From NCBI RefSeq assembly GCF_905220995.1, contig NZ_CAJNBJ010000002.1, positions 248,001-312,000 on the forward strand: 64,000 nucleotides of DNA. The letters run 5' to 3'. This DNA is from Nitrospira defluvii. Lineage in GTDB: Bacteria; Nitrospirota; Nitrospiria; Nitrospirales; Nitrospiraceae. Position numbers and translations under genes: made by a program. The notes under the pieces were generated by a model. The model saw only the letters and a list, made by a program, of their open reading frames with translations, did not search any database and was not told the DNA's origin. Shown here one piece after another: positions 37,543 through 47,100 of this stretch. How positions within the stretch are numbered: position 1 is the stretch's first letter; every line of letters begins with the position of its first letter.

Positions 37543-38004
37543 TCAGGCTCTGACTTGCACCAGTAATTCAAGTTCGATGGCGGCATGCAGCGGCAACTCC
37601 GCCGCCCCGAGCGCCACACGCGCATGGCGTCCAGCTTCACCGAAAATCTGCACCAGCAAGTCGGACGCTCCATTGATCACGGCCGGCTGTTGCACGAATC
37701 CGCTGGCCGACGCGACGTGGCCGACGACTCGCACGATCCGCTGTACACGATCCAACGAACCGAGTTCCTGTTTCACGACCGCTAAGGCGTTCAGGAGCGC
37801 CAGCCTCGCCGCTTCGGCTCCCCGCTCAACCGTCACGTCCTGCCCCAGCTTCCCTGTGATCGCCACTTGCCCGTCCCGAAACGGCAAGATGCCGCTTAGG
37901 TACAGCAGATCACCGGCCAGTACAGCCGGCACATAACTCGCGACCGGTTTCGGCGCAGCCGGGAGCGTGAGACCAAGGCCGCTGAGTTTTTCGTCAATCG
38001 ACAC
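37543..38004 (-). CDS. RidA family protein (YjgF/YER057c/UK114)
   Basis: A 153-residue protein of the RidA superfamily, trimeric enzymes that hydrolyse reactive enamine/imine intermediates. The family pattern is visible: AGDLLYLSGILPF, the central helix AARLALLNALAVVKQELGSLDRVQRIVRVVG, and a C-terminal GAAELPLHAAIELELLVQV with the final Glu. The sequence around the substrate-binding Arg differs from the archetype, so it belongs to a side branch. It is flanked by larger gaps and appears to be a single-gene unit. Confidence 0.85.
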   Translation of the reverse strand: MSIDEKLSGLGLTLPAAPKPVASYVPAVLAGDLLYLSGILPFRDGQVAITGKLGQDVTVERGAEAARLALLNALAVVKQELGSLDRVQRIVRVVGHVASASGFVQQPAVINGASDLLVQIFGEAGRHARVALGAAELPLHAAIELELLVQVRA

Positions 38005-38206
38005 AATCAGATCCTTTCTTGATCACGACTTCATCGGCAGTCACGCAAGCGAGAGTCAACCATCTCATTGCTTTCCTCAGGTAGTTGCCCTCAAACGAAT
38101 CGTACGTATACGCCATCCGGGGGTCATGGGGCAAGATACAGCCATCCGGCATGCATCAAACCAATAGCGAGAAAATGGGGCGCATCGACAGCAGATTCGG
38201 TCCCGT

Positions 38207-38227
38207 GATATATGTGGTCTATATATC
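38207..38227 (+). promoter_or_regulatory. Palindromic operator candidate
   Basis: GATATAT and ATATATC form a perfect inverted repeat around GTGGTCT, ending 20 bases before the start of a ribbon-helix-helix-like gene and overlapping a TATATA that could be its -10 element. This is the position expected for an autoregulatory site. Confidence 0.45.
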
Positions 38228-38246
38228 CAAGCCGAGGGAGGCCTCA

Positions 38247-38528
38247 ATGGCATCCACCATGGTCCAAGTCCCCATCCTCATGAGTCCCAGCCAGAAACGC
38301 CGGCTCGCACAGAAGGCGAAAGCCGCCAATCTCACCATGGCGGAACTGCTTCGCGAAGGGGGCGAGCGGTACGTTCCGGCTGATGATCCGACACTCTTGG
38401 ATCACATGGCCAAGCAAGTCATCCGGGAGACGAAGAAAACCATTCGCGCCATCGACAAAACCCTCGCCCTCGTGGCGGAGTCGGAAGCGCGCATGCAGGC
38501 GCTCTCCAAGACCCGTAAGAAAGGGTGA
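38247..38528 (+). CDS. Small ribbon-helix-helix-like protein
   Basis: A 93-residue protein whose ATG at 38247 follows GGGAGG; the longer frame upstream crosses the palindrome. Residues 1-35 read like an RHH (CopG-type) strand and helices: VQVPILMSPSQKRRLAQKAKAANLTMAELLREGG. The remainder is one helix with a basic end. It could be a DNA-binding autoregulator or an antitoxin-like protein. Its partner starts two bases after its stop codon. No known toxin fold is visible in the partner. Confidence 0.6.
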   Translation: MASTMVQVPILMSPSQKRRLAQKAKAANLTMAELLREGGERYVPADDPTLLDHMAKQVIRETKKTIRAIDKTLALVAESEARMQALSKTRKKG

Positions 38529-38530
38529 CG

Positions 38531-38731
38531 ATGGGACTCACCGAGCGTGTGTGGGATGCCTTCGCCAACACCATCAAGCTCAACGACAAGGTGGAACAAC
38601 TCAACACCACAGTCGCCAAGCAGCAATCCCATATTGAAGACCTGAACGCCCGCGTCATCCGCCTCGAAGCCGCGCTGGAATTTGCCCTCCACGCGCAACG
38701 CTCCCGGCGCTTGCCCGCATCACCTCGCTAG
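38531..38731 (+). CDS. Small coiled-coil protein
   Basis: A 66-residue protein starting two bases after the preceding gene, so certainly cotranscribed with it. Residues 14-50 are a regular coiled coil (LNDKVEQLNTTVAKQQSHIEDLNARVIRLEAALEF) and the tail is Arg-rich. I do not recognise the family. It probably oligomerises with itself or with the RHH-like protein. Confidence 0.55.
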   Translation: MGLTERVWDAFANTIKLNDKVEQLNTTVAKQQSHIEDLNARVIRLEAALEFALHAQRSRRLPASPR

Positions 38732-38809
38732 CGCTCGTCCATTTCAGACAGGCCTGAGATACTACCTGGCACCATTTTCCTGATATGCAGCTTCTATAGC
38801 TGATCGGGA

Positions 38810-39115
38810 TTACGCTTCGACCAAGACGGCACGCCGCACTCTTGGCGCACCGGCCTTGCGGGCTAGCCACAGGTCATACGCGGCCTGCTGCGCCACCCAG
38901 ACATCGGCGCGCCCTCCGTGCTGCACTCCAAGCCAGCCCTCTAATCGTAAGGCCATTTCCGGAGAGATCGCCGCACGACCATTCAATACGCGCGACAAGG
39001 CGGCACGGGTCACTCCCAGTTGCTTCGCAGCTTGCGTCACGTTTAAGCCCAACGCAGGCAAAATATCCTCTCTCAAGGTTTCGCCTGGGTGCGGTGGATT
39101 GTGCATCCGGCTCAT
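38810..39115 (-). CDS. higA: HigA-family antitoxin
   Basis: A 101-residue XRE-type helix-turn-helix protein. The N-terminus HPGETLREDILPALGLNVTQAAKQLGV and the recognition helix TRAALSRVLNGRAAIS are typical of HigA/VapI antitoxins, followed by the dimer region PEMALRLEGWLG. It should neutralise the HigB toxin encoded 13 bases upstream in the same operon and repress their promoter. A truncated second copy of this gene (residues about 40-66) lies at 47527-47613. Confidence 0.93.
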   Translation of the reverse strand: MSRMHNPPHPGETLREDILPALGLNVTQAAKQLGVTRAALSRVLNGRAAISPEMALRLEGWLGVQHGGRADVWVAQQAAYDLWLARKAGAPRVRRAVLVEA

Positions 39116-39127
39116 GCTGTCTTCCTC

Positions 39128-39406
39128 CTAATGATAATCGTGGTAATCAATGAATACTGCATCCCCGCCATCGAAACCGAACGTCAGCCGCCAATTCCCG
39201 CTCACGGAAACCGCATAGCGGCCAGCCAAATTGACGGCCAATGCATGCAGCCTCCATCCTGGCACATTCATATCCGCCGCCGTTGTGGCCAAATCCAATC
39301 GGGCGAGTTGCCGTTTGAGTCGAGCCGCATGATGTGGCTGGATGCCTGCCTTGCTGCCGGTTTCAAAGAAGGCTTGTAGTCCCTTGTGTCGAAACGACTT
39401 GATCAT
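39128..39406 (-). CDS. higB: HigB-family toxin (RelE/ParE superfamily)
   Basis: A 92-residue toxin of the HigB type, a ribosome-dependent mRNA endonuclease family. It starts MIKSFRHKGLQAFFETG, has the central region RLKRQLARLDLATTAADMNVPGWRLHAL, and ends GNWRLTFGFDGGDAVFIDYHDYH, all characteristic. The toxin-first order with higA 13 bases downstream is the standard higBA layout. Confidence 0.94.
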   Translation of the reverse strand: MIKSFRHKGLQAFFETGSKAGIQPHHAARLKRQLARLDLATTAADMNVPGWRLHALAVNLAGRYAVSVSGNWRLTFGFDGGDAVFIDYHDYH

Positions 39407-39913
39407 GAAAAGAGACTGTATAGCGTGACGTTTCAGCTGTCAATCCTAGGCATATGCTACGCCTTGAATGTATGCACAAGAGCCTTCATGGGAACAAATC
39501 CACAATTGAACGCCTCTGAGGGGAATGCACATGTTCATTGGTCTCTGCCCCAATGTGCCGTGCAGAGGGGTGAGTATTGAACCGAACAAGACGAACCAGG
39601 CAAGAGGACAGCCAAGAAGACGGCCCGAGAAAACATCAATCTGACGTAAGTCTTTCGTGTTCAGCGTTCAGAAATCAGCTCGAACTAGACGAAGTCAACA
39701 ACGAATGGAACCACATACGGCGATGACCAAGTGGAGGGGACACTGGCCGATCGCCGGTGCCGGCATTCCTGAGACAAACACAAAGCCCACCGACAGCTGG
39801 CCGTTCACCTTAATCCCATCATCCACCACTGGCCCGCGCAGACCATCCGGCGTGGACGCCAGCACCACGACCTGCCCGCTGCCGAGGCCCGGCACCATCG
39901 GCGTCCGGCTCAA

Positions 39914-40499
39914 GGGCTCATCGATACCGGGGCCGTGGGTATATTTGGCCTGTAGCACGTTGCTGCCGTCGTATTCGAGGAGAATGTCTTCGCCGTCATA
40001 GACGTAGCGTATGGTCTGGCCATTGGCGATCTTCTCAATGCGACGGCCCAGGCCGTCGTAGCGGTAGCTGCTCGTCGTAATAGCGGTGGGATTCCCGGCG
40101 GCGAACTCTTCGACTTTCACCAGCCGATTCTCAGCATCGTACGTGTACTGGGTAGAGTTTCCTGTGGCCAGGAGCGTCTTTCTCGTGAGATTGCCGTTGT
40201 CGTCATATTGATAGGAAAAGTTCGCATCCGCCGTCAGTTGATTGCCGGCATTCGTCACACTGCCATTCGTGGTCCGATTGCCGACCGCATCGTACGCAAA
40301 GGCCTGCGGATCGAGCAGCAAGGGGTGACTCGCACCAGTCAGCCGATCCAGCTGATCATACCCGAACGCTTGGACGCCTCTTCTGTCCGTGAGACTCGTC
40401 CGGTTGCCGACATCGTTGTAGACATAGTCGGCCTTGTTGATCTGCGTGGCGCTCGCCGTCAGCTGATGCAAGATGTTGGTCACCTGGCTTGCGGGATCA
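39914..40499 (-). repeat. 586-bp RHS repeat, copy 1 of 3
   Basis: This block, from the YDPASQV codons to GPGIDEP, is nearly the same in length and sequence as 43033-43619 and 44854-45439. It marks the segment through which RHS modules could recombine. Confidence 0.7.
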
Positions 40500-41277
40500 T
40501 AGCTATACGTGGTCTGCGTCCCGTTCGAGAGGGTGACACTCGTGCGGCGCGAAAGCGCATCGTACACATAGGCGGCCACCGGCTGGTTCTGCGCTCGGCT
40601 CTGCACCTCCGCCAGCGTGAGGGTCCGGCCATAGAGCCGCACTTCGTCGATCTCGCCCTTAAAATGGCCGCCGCCGCCCGCCGTGTTCGGGTCCTGCCTC
40701 CGTCCGAGGTACTGCTGGTTCACGTTGGACAGCGTGCCACTCAGGGTGGCGGGCCCAAAGACCGTCGTCAGGGTCAGCGGCTGGCCATTGACCCAGAGCT
40801 GGGCCGTGCCGGCCACGGTGTCCACTGCGGCCGCGACATGTTGCCATTGACCAAACGTGATCACCGGGGCCGTCGAGCGGAAGGTGGAGCCCGACACCGT
40901 GGGGCTGGTCGTGGTCCGCACGGTCAGTTGCATCCGTCCATCCTGCAAGAGGGCTACCGAGAAGCCTTCGCTGACAAACGGGTCGCGCCGGCTGAAGATC
41001 CATCCCTCCGCCCCCACCGGCACTTCCGGCTTGATCCAGGCGTCCACGGTCGCGGCGGTGCTGAGACTATCCAGCACCGCGGAATCGGGAATGAGCACGT
41101 AGTCATTGACCCCGTCGAAGGCAAAGGCCTGATGGCGCACACCGAGGTCGAACGCGGTCCCCAGTTGGAGCGTGCCATGTTGGCCTCCGACGGGATTGAT
41201 CGCGCTGCCGTCGCCGGGCCATGACGCCAGCAGCGTGGGCAACGGGGTGGCCGGGGCGTGGGGCTGCGTGAGGGACT

Positions 41278-41630
41278 GGAGGCGATTGACGGCATCGTAC
41301 GAGTAGCTCGTGATCTGGACCGGATCGGTCAGCGTCAGCCGGTTGCCGTTGGGATCGTAGCCATAGCCCAGCGTCACCGCCGGTTGATTCGGCGAGCCGT
41401 CGGTCTTCACACTCAGCAGCCGATTCGCCTGGTCATAGGTCATGGCCAGCACGCTATCCGGATCGGTCACGCGGGTCAAGTTGCCCACGAGGTCGTAGGT
41501 GTAACTGGTGACCTGGGTGCCGGGCAGGGTTTTGCTCACGAGTTGGTTCACAGCATCGTAGGCGAAGAGAATGTCGTCGCCCTTCGGCGTGCGGCGCTGG
41601 GTCAAATTGTCGTTGCCGTCGTAGGTGTAG
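41278..41630 (-). repeat. 353-bp RHS repeat, copy 1 of 2
   Basis: Nearly identical to 46210-46562 in the main RHS gene. Its outer end, at the YTYDG codons, is a breakpoint of homology in this displaced module. Confidence 0.7.
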
Positions 41631-41704
41631 TGCGTGTACGGCACAACCTATACGCCGCAATAAGTCTTACAGGGCTTCCTCTCTCTTGTAGCTGCCAGAT
41701 GGTT

Positions 41705-42250
41705 TCACTTGGTTTGTGGAATCGAAGGGCTTGGTGAGGCAAGGGAACTAGTTCCGCTGCTTCTTGTCTCGTGTCTTGTGATCACAAAGTTTCCTCCCTT
41801 ACCTTCCTTGCAGCGAAATACGAGCCTTTTTGACCTGCAAACCCACTCGACCCTCACATTGTATTTGCCGGTTATTTCCGTGAGAGTGGGGAACATTATG
41901 TTTAGATCAATTATGTCCTCCAAGGATTGACCAGGGGCTAACTCATTGGAGATGCGAGCATAGTCCTCCATAGGGGTGAACCTCGGAAGCGACGTACGAC
42001 GCGCATTGGTCCGATAGGCACGGTTAACAAACACCAGCTGATTGGGAGTGATCCACGGCAGATCTGTATCGTAAATTGTAATTGGCTCAGATGATGTGTT
42101 GGTCATCCTGAGTTTAAGCTGATACACACCGGATGCGGGACTCTCAAGTGTCACATCGAGAAGCAGGCTCTTGGCCTCCTCAGCGAAAGTAGTTCCCGAT
42201 GAGAGGATAACAATACTAGTCACAATTGAAAATGCGCGCCTTACTATCAT
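41705..42250 (-). CDS. Exported protein, candidate immunity partner of the HExxH RHS tip
   Basis: A 181-residue protein whose ATG overlaps the stop of the RHS module before it (ATGA), so the pair is translationally coupled. Residues 1-24 (MIVRRAFSIVTSIVILSSGTTFA) form a signal peptide. The mature part is a beta-rich domain (SLLLDVTLESPASGVYQLKLRMTN, ITIYDTDLPWITPN, YNVRVEWVC) with no enzyme motif. The gene order and the coupling to a toxin-like RHS C-terminus make it a candidate immunity protein acting in the periplasm. I do not recognise the family; the immunity role is inference. Confidence 0.6.
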   Translation of the reverse strand: MIVRRAFSIVTSIVILSSGTTFAEEAKSLLLDVTLESPASGVYQLKLRMTNTSSEPITIYDTDLPWITPNQLVFVNRAYRTNARRTSLPRFTPMEDYARISNELAPGQSLEDIIDLNIMFPTLTEITGKYNVRVEWVCRSKRLVFRCKEGKGGNFVITRHETRSSGTSSLASPSPSIPQTK

Positions 42251-43602
42251 GGGTATAGAAACAGTTTCACATCGCTTAGCCTGCCGTTCAAAAGGGATCC
42301 ACATGGACAGTCTCCCCTCGTCTTATTAAGAGCTTCCTTAAGACAATTCTCTTCCGTAAGATATGCCCTGATTTCTGATTCACTCGCGAGTCGGTCTCCG
42401 AACAAAATCTGTGTGCCCAATTCCTGTGCGGATGAACTCCGCCCTTTCTTGTTTTTCTTCGTTCCGCTACATACGAGTGGCTGCCTTGAAAGTGCATCGG
42501 CCAGGTGGACCCCTTCGTGCTTGAACAAGCATTCCGACAAGCCACATTCCTGTGACTGTAGATCATTGTAGTAATCCTGAATCCAGACTTCCGGATTGCC
42601 GTCATTACATAGGATTGTACCGAGAGGCCGCTTATCACTCTTAGGCACAAATGGCTTGCTAGCTCTCCCAACGTCATAGGGTCTGAGGCTAGGATCTAGT
42701 CCTGTGGAATCCGTACCATTAGGAGGATTATCCCTGAGGTAAGGATACAAATTGGAGCCACGTTTAATTCCAACTATATCCTTCTGCAGAAATCTCCCCG
42801 TCGCCGCATCATAGTATCGCGCCCGGTAGTAATAGAGCCCGCTTTCGCTATCGAGTTCCCGTCCCGTATACGTATACGGCTGGTTTACCGTGCCCGGCGA
42901 TTCCAGAATATTCCCATACGCATCATAGGCGTAGGCCTTGGCGACGGCTCCAGCAGAGTCGGTCAACTCCGTCACTGACCCCAAGCCGTCCTGGTGGTAA
43001 AAGAAGGTGCTCGCACCTTGGGTGACCGCAATGGGCTCATCGATCCCAGGGCCGTGCGTGTAACGCGCCTGCAGGATATTCGCGCCATCGTACTCTAACA
43101 GAATGTCCTCACCATCATAGATGTATCGCTTGGTTTGGCCGTTGGCGACCTTTTCGATTCGTCGGCCAAGGCCATCATACCGATACGTACTCGTCGTGGT
43201 GGCGGTAGGATTGCCAGCGGCAAACTCCTGCACCTGAATCAGGCGGTTTTCGGCATCGTAGGTGTAGTCCGTGTGATTTCCATTCGCCAGTAGGGTCTTT
43301 TTCGTCAAATTCCCATTCTCGTCATATTGATAGGTAAAGTTCGCATCCGCCGTCAGCTGATTACCTGCATTGACGACACTCCCGCCTGTCGTGCGGTTGC
43401 CGACCGCGTCATACGCAAAGGCCTGCGGATCCAGCAGCAAGGGATGGCTGGCAGCCGTCAGCCGATCCAACGCGTCGTAGCCGAAGGTCTGCGCGCCACG
43501 TCGGTCAGTGAGTGAGGTCCGATTGCCGACGGGGTTGTAGACGTACTCGGCCTTGTTGATGGGCGTAGTGGTGGCCGTGAGTTGATGGAGGATCTGCGTC
43601 AC
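42247..43602 (-). CDS. Displaced RHS C-terminal module with HExxH metalloprotease-like tip
   Basis: A 451-codon frame. Residues 1-300 match the last part of the main RHS gene, including the conserved core ending at FLQKDIVG and NLYPYLRDNPPNGTDSTGLD. Residues 303-451 form a different tip carrying HEGVH (H362-E363-H366), the zinc protease HExxH pattern, then a Glu-rich helix (ESEIRAYLTEENCL) that could give the third ligand, and several cysteines. Homology upstream begins abruptly at 43619 with no good start; GTG 43602 is the first possible one and a stop lies at 43678. It is thus an orphan tip, expressible mainly after recombination with an intact RHS gene. A coupled exported protein follows. 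Confidence 0.7.
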   Translation of the reverse strand: MTQILHQLTATTTPINKAEYVYNPVGNRTSLTDRRGAQTFGYDALDRLTAASHPLLLDPQAFAYDAVGNRTTGGSVVNAGNQLTADANFTYQYDENGNLTKKTLLANGNHTDYTYDAENRLIQVQEFAAGNPTATTTSTYRYDGLGRRIEKVANGQTKRYIYDGEDILLEYDGANILQARYTHGPGIDEPIAVTQGASTFFYHQDGLGSVTELTDSAGAVAKAYAYDAYGNILESPGTVNQPYTYTGRELDSESGLYYYRARYYDAATGRFLQKDIVGIKRGSNLYPYLRDNPPNGTDSTGLDPSLRPYDVGRASKPFVPKSDKRPLGTILCNDGNPEVWIQDYYNDLQSQECGLSECLFKHEGVHLADALSRQPLVCSGTKKNKKGRSSSAQELGTQILFGDRLASESEIRAYLTEENCLKEALNKTRGDCPCGSLLNGRLSDVKLFLYP

Positions 43603-43619
43603 CTGACTGGCGGGATCAT
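43033..43619 (-). repeat. 586-bp RHS repeat, copy 2 of 3
   Basis: Near-identical to 39914-40499 and 44854-45439. Its 43619 end is a sharp homology breakpoint of the displaced module. Confidence 0.7.
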
Positions 43620-43677
43620 GCCTGAAGCCCTCTGCCGTTTCGCCGTCAGTTGAGGCAAAGTCCGACCGTATGCCCCA

Positions 43678-44109
43678 TTATTTGGATAACTTCCACAAGA
43701 ACACTTGTGCCTTTATCCGATCAATAGCCAACGTCTCTCCATCCTTACAAGTGTAGTACTCAAACTCTGCCTTACCCTCCTTCGAGGCAAGAGTTAACGC
43801 GTCCGGCCACCAACCACGCGGTCCACTACTTGGGTAATTGACATCTTTTGTTGTCAGGCCATGGCACGCATTAAGGATTGTGGGTCGATCAACCATTCCA
43901 TGAAAGGAAAGCCAAGTGCGATTGTTCTCAACATCATACTTAAGCCAAATCTCCATAGCAGATTCTGGCACAAAGGCGGGTATCCACCCTCGTGAGATCT
44001 CACCCGCTTCCGCAGCCGCTTTCATATCTGCATAGTGAGACTCCTTGGACTCAATCCAATCGCAGCTAACTGAAAGCAGCGCCATCAACGTAACCAGCAA
44101 TCTAACCAT
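43678..44109 (-). CDS. Lipoprotein, candidate immunity partner of the SAA-like RHS tip
   Basis: A 143-residue protein starting at ATG 44109, nine bases after AGGAAGG and 25 bases after the stop of the main RHS gene. The N-terminus MVRLLVTLMALLSVSCDW has a lipobox-like VSC, so it is likely a lipoprotein. The mature part is small and mixed alpha/beta (AMEIWLKYDVENNRTWLSFHG, FEYYTCKDGETLAIDRIKAQVF) with no enzyme motif. Its position directly after an RHS tip and its membrane anchoring suggest an immunity protein acting at the envelope. I do not recognise the family and the role is inferred from context. Confidence 0.6.
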   Translation of the reverse strand: MVRLLVTLMALLSVSCDWIESKESHYADMKAAAEAGEISRGWIPAFVPESAMEIWLKYDVENNRTWLSFHGMVDRPTILNACHGLTTKDVNYPSSGPRGWWPDALTLASKEGKAEFEYYTCKDGETLAIDRIKAQVFLWKLSK

Positions 44110-44134
44110 TCGTAAAAGCCTTCCTAACGACGAA

Positions 44135-47100
44135 TCAATACTGTGGAGGCAATCCCACGGGCCTAAATGGAGCACATGACTGCTCACACGGCGTTCCAGG
44201 ATTTATACTCCCCTGTAGACGACCATATAGGTTTGCTTGCTGATCCGCCGCGCTGTCTTGTGGTGTGGATTGTGGCTCCCAGTAAGACTTTACATTCTGA
44301 TCCCACCATTCGCGGATATCACTAATGATACATGCTACAGCCTCACCTTCCACACCTCGTTGAGCAGCTTGGCAATTGGCTTTGCAATGAAAATACTTGT
44401 CCGCACCTTTCCACCAAGCTTGCCTCATATCGACATAGTTCGCTCCGAAGTCGCCAATGGCGCCAAAGAACTCGCCCCAGAAATTCAGCACTTCGCCTGG
44501 AGTTGCCAAATCGAACAATCCAAATGGATCTGCTAGGCGGGGTGGGTTGTTTCGAACATAATTGTAGAAGTTAACATCACCACCGCCCAGCCCAATCGGA
44601 TCCTTCTGCAAGAACCGTCCACTTGCTGCGTCGTAATACCTCGCTCGGTAATAATAAAGTCCCGTCTCCTGGTCCAACTCCCTCCCCGTATACGTATACG
44701 GCTGATTCACCGTGCCCGGGGATTCGAGGATGTTCCCATACACATCGTACGCATACGCTTTGGCCACGCTGCCGGTGCTGTCGGTCAACTCCGTCACTGA
44801 TCCCAAGCCGTCTTGATGATAGAAGAAGGTGCTCGCACCTTTGGTGACCGCAATGGGCTCATCGATCCCAGGGCCGTGCGTGTAGCGCGCCTGCAGGACA
44901 TTGCTACCGTCGTATTCGAGCAGGATATCTTCACCGTCATAGATATAGCGGGTAGTCTGGCCATTGGCCACTTTTTCAATCCGGCGCCCCAGACCGTCAT
45001 ACCGATAGCTGCTCGTCGTGACGGCCGTGGGATTCCCGGCGGCGAATTCCTGTACCTGAATCAGGCGATTCTCGGCGTCATAGCTGTACTGGGTGTAATT
45101 CCCGGTCGCGAGCAGCGTCTTGCGCGTCAGATTGCCGTTGTCGTCATATTGATAGGTAAAGTTCGCATCGGTCGTCAGCTGATTGCCGGCATTCGTCACA
45201 CTGCCATTCGTGGTCCGATTGCCCACCGCATCGTAGGCAAAGGCCTGCGGATCAAGGAGCAAGGGGTGACTCGCGCTGGTCAGTCTATCGAGCGTGTCGT
45301 ACCCAAACGTCTGCGGCCCACGGCGATCCGTCAATGACGTTCTGTTGCCCACCCCGTTGTACAGGTACTCCGCTTTGTTGATCTGGGTCGAGGTCGCCGT
45401 CAGTTGATGCAGGATCTGGGTCACCTGGCTCGCAGGATCGTATTGATACGTCGTCTGCGTCCCATTCGACAGGGTCATGGCCGTCCGACGCGACAGCACG
45501 TCGTAGCTCCAATTGGCGACGGGCTGTTCTTGGCTGCGAGGCGCCTGTAGTTCGGCCAGGGTCCAGGCTCGATCGGCGATCGTGATTTCATCCAATTGGC
45601 CGGTGAACAGACTCGTGCCGCATCCACCGGTCCCCAGGTGCAATCCGCCTGTCGGGAGCCCGGTGAGCAGCGGCGGGCCATTGAAGTAATTCCAGAACCC
45701 CTCTAGCTGGCCATCCAGATAGAGCCGTTGTTCCGTGCCATTGCGCACGGCGGCGATCCGATGCCATTGCCCATCATTGATCGGATGCGTCGTCGCCACG
45801 CCGGCGCTCACCAGCGTGGTCCCCGCCCCCGCGTCCGGGCCCGCGACGGCAAAGCTGGCCGTGCCGTTCGGCTGCACCTGTAGCTCCCAGGAGGCCGCGT
45901 TGGCCGGGGACGTGACGGTGCAGGTCAGCCGATCGCTCATGATCGTCTCGCGCCGCGTCGAGGTCGTCTTGACCCAGAATTCAACCGTGGCCTGGAATCC
46001 GAAGCGGCCCACCGTGCTGGTAAAGCCGATCTCATCGTCCACCCCGTCGAACTGAAAGGCCTGACCGGCGAAGCCCGCCACGAAGCTCACCCCATTGCGC
46101 AGGGTACCGGGGTTGCTCCCCTGTTCGTCGGCCCGCGTACCTTCGCCCTTCCACCAGGCCACGCGGTTGGTGGCCGGCGGCGGCAGGGTCACCCCATTCC
46201 CCAGGCCCGTCAGGCGATTCACGCCGTCGTAATGATAGCTGATGGAGGTGGCCTGATCCGCACGCGTCAGCCGGTTGCCGTTCGAATCATAGGCATAGCC
46301 CAGCGTCACGGCCGGTTGGTTCGGCGAGCCGTCGGTCTTCACACTCAGCAGCCGATTCGCCTGGTCATAGCTCATGGCGAGCACGCTATCCGGATCGGTC
46401 ACGCGGGTCAAGTTGCCGACCAGATCGTAGGCGTAACTGGTGACCTGGGTGCCGGGCAGGGTTTTGCTCACGAGCTGGTTCACAGCATCGTAGGCGAAGA
46501 GAATGTCGTCGCCCTTCGGCGTGCGACGCTTGGTGAGGTTGTCGTTGCCGTCGTAGGTGTAGGTCTCGACTTTGCCCAAGGGATCGGTGGTGCTGAGCAA
46601 CCGGTTGCGGCCGTCGTAGGCGAAGGTGGTGGCTTGGTTCTTCGCATCCGTGACCGTGAGGAGATTCCCATTGCCGTCGTACGTGTATTCCGTCACGCCA
46701 CTCAGCGGATCCGTGACTTTCTTCAGCCGGTTCTTGGCGTCGTACTCAAACGTCGTGATCCGGTTCAGGGGATCTTTTGATGTGGCCACGTTGCCCGCCT
46801 GGTCATAGGTCAACGTCGTGGTGCGGGTCAGGGGATCGGTCGTGCTGAGCAGCCGTCCCAACGCATCGTAGGTGAACGTCGTGGTCTGATTGAGCGCATC
46901 CTTCGTCGTGAGGAGCAGGCCTTGGGGATTGTAGGTAAAGGTGGTGACCTGGTTGAGCGCGTCGGTAATCGTGAGCGGATTGCCCTTCGCATCATAGGCG
47001 ATCTGGGTGAGATTCCCTTTCGGATCGCGGATGCTGGTCACCTGATTGAATGTCGGCTCATAGGTGAATGTCGTCGTCGCGTTGATGGCCTGCTCCGTCG

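Larger units (their letters stand above)
39695..41644 (-). pseudogene. Displaced RHS module lacking core and tip
   Basis: A 649-codon open frame matching the interior of the long RHS gene downstream-to-upstream in this array, but with both ends replaced. It begins at the YTYDGNDNLT repeat (after four unrelated codons) and contains YD repeats and a LamG/concanavalin-like domain (about residues 140-345, FAFDGVNDYVLIP, EIDEVRLYGRTL) different in sequence from the one in the main gene. The homology stops at GPGIDEP, before the conserved RHS core, and a 70-residue unrelated tail follows. It has no signal peptide or toxin domain that I recognise. It is best read as a recombination remnant or donor module. 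Confidence 0.65.

Noticed and set aside
40208-41224. 338-codon plus-strand frame opposite the displaced RHS module
   Set aside because: His/Arg-rich shadow of the RHS repeats, repeated opposite other RHS copies.
39914-45439. Repeats as a CRISPR or satellite array
   Set aside because: The repeated blocks are coding YD-repeat segments hundreds of bases long, not short spaced repeats.
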